From: an uncultured Verrucomicrobium sp.
GTDB taxonomy: Bacteria; Verrucomicrobiota; Verrucomicrobiia; Methylacidiphilales; GAS474
Direction of reading: 5' to 3'
NCBI GenBank assembly: GCA_903889845.1
Contig: CAISZB010000437.1
Coordinates: 1-5,781, forward strand
DNA length: 5,781 nucleotides
Shown: positions 5,183-5,781 of the stretch, piece after piece
Numbering within the stretch: position 1 is the first letter of the stretch
Layout of the letters: every line of letters begins with the position of its first letter
Program-made: the position numbers and the translations under genes
The notes under the pieces: generated by a model
Seen by the model: only the letters and a program-made list of their open reading frames with translations
Databases searched by the model: none
Told to the model about the DNA's origin: nothing

Positions 5183-5781
5183 ATGCCCGACAAATTTGAA
5201 ATCCCGATAGCAGTCACGGCGGATACCGCCGGGGCGCAGCAGACCGCACAGGCATTGCAGGGCGTGGGCAATGCCGCTGACGCGGTCAACAAGAAGCCTG
5301 TTGCCCCCGAAACCTCGGGGTTGCAAAAGCAGGCGGCGGGACTCCAGACGGCAATCACCCTACTCCGGGCGACCGGCGCGTCGACCGAGGAACTGGAGAA
5401 GAAGCTGGAGCAGGTGAACCGGGAGATGTCCCGCGTCGACCTGACAAATCAAATCGCCCAAATCAAGGCGGCGGGCGGCAACGCCTCCGACCTTGAGGCA
5501 GCTCTTAGAAAAGCGGGAGAGACGAGCCAGAACAGTTTCGGAAAGGCAGGGGCGGCAGGGAAGGAGTTCGGCAATACCGTGAAGGAGGGTGCCCATGCGG
5601 AACACCTCTTCCTCATGCTGACCGGACAGGCGGAGTTCAGCCTTCGCGGCTTCGTCAAAGGTATCAAGGCGGTTTCGGCTGCTTTGATGGAAAACCCGTT
5701 TGCGTTGGCGGCGGTGGCTTTGGCGGCGATCAGCGCCCTCGTTATCAAACTGGCCTCCGATCATCATGCCGCTGCGGCGAA
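5183..5781 (+). CDS. Phage tail tape measure protein, N-terminal part
   Basis: An open frame from ATG 5183 runs off the right edge, with 199 residues visible. Tape measure proteins line the tail tube, set its length and help DNA pass into the cell. The start MPDKFEIPIAVTADTAGAQQ resembles the usual beginning of this family. Residues 45-110 are coiled-coil-like and rich in Gln, Ala and Glu (TEELEKKLEQVNREM). Residues 120-135 are Gly/Ala-rich. Residues 164-192 form a hydrophobic stretch with NPFALAAVALAAISALVIKL, typical of tape measure transmembrane-like segments. Its codons end in A or T more often than those of the preceding genes (14 of the first 50, against 6 of 50 in the previous gene), hinting at a separate origin. 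A long continuation beyond 5781 is expected. Confidence 0.88.
   Translation, partial: MPDKFEIPIAVTADTAGAQQTAQALQGVGNAADAVNKKPVAPETSGLQKQAAGLQTAITLLRATGASTEELEKKLEQVNREMSRVDLTNQIAQIKAAGGNASDLEAALRKAGETSQNSFGKAGAAGKEFGNTVKEGAHAEHLFLMLTGQAEFSLRGFVKGIKAVSAALMENPFALAAVALAAISALVIKLASDHHAAAA

Overview
The window looks like part of a Mu-like transposable phage or prophage (or a contig derived from one) from a GC-rich bacterium. A leftward operon on the minus strand carries a DDE transposase and small accessory proteins. A rightward operon on the plus strand carries fibre-like proteins, a small helix-turn-helix protein, twin small putative cysteine hydrolases and the start of a tape measure protein. 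The host cannot be named from sequence alone. High GC, scarce Shine-Dalgarno motifs and a signal peptide ending in APA-Q would fit Verrucomicrobiota, but that is a weak inference.

Left half (1-2865, minus strand, read right to left): the 3' end of an unidentified gene (about 2865-2712) overlaps a 55-residue protein (2715-2548) by ATGA. Next come a 227-residue protein with a DUF3102-like look (2539-1856), a 175-residue protein matching only the N-terminal DNA-binding part of the transposase (1850-1323), and the MuA-like transposase itself (1317 to beyond base 1). The last two genes are tandem relatives. They share N-termini, a near-identical translation start region and a PIPG(F/Y)EGHPGWP block. 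The 227-residue gene contains a perfect 24-bp palindrome.

Right half (about 2865-5781, plus strand): a 5'-truncated C-terminal module (to 3098) is followed by a 287-residue glycine-rich secreted-looking protein (3103-3966) ending in the same module. Then come a 142-residue HTH protein (3991-4419), two overlapping paralogues with Cys, His and Asp spaced as in transglutaminase-like peptidases (4416-4799 and 4796-5173), and the first 199 residues of a tape measure protein (5183 onward).

The two halves meet back to back near 2840-2870. Both flanking genes lack their 5' ends there and no promoter space exists between them. This point is either a real rearrangement breakpoint or an assembly or genome-end join. 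The window is almost fully coding. No gene-free stretch exceeds about 25 bases, and no tRNA, rRNA, CRISPR array or convincing terminator was seen.
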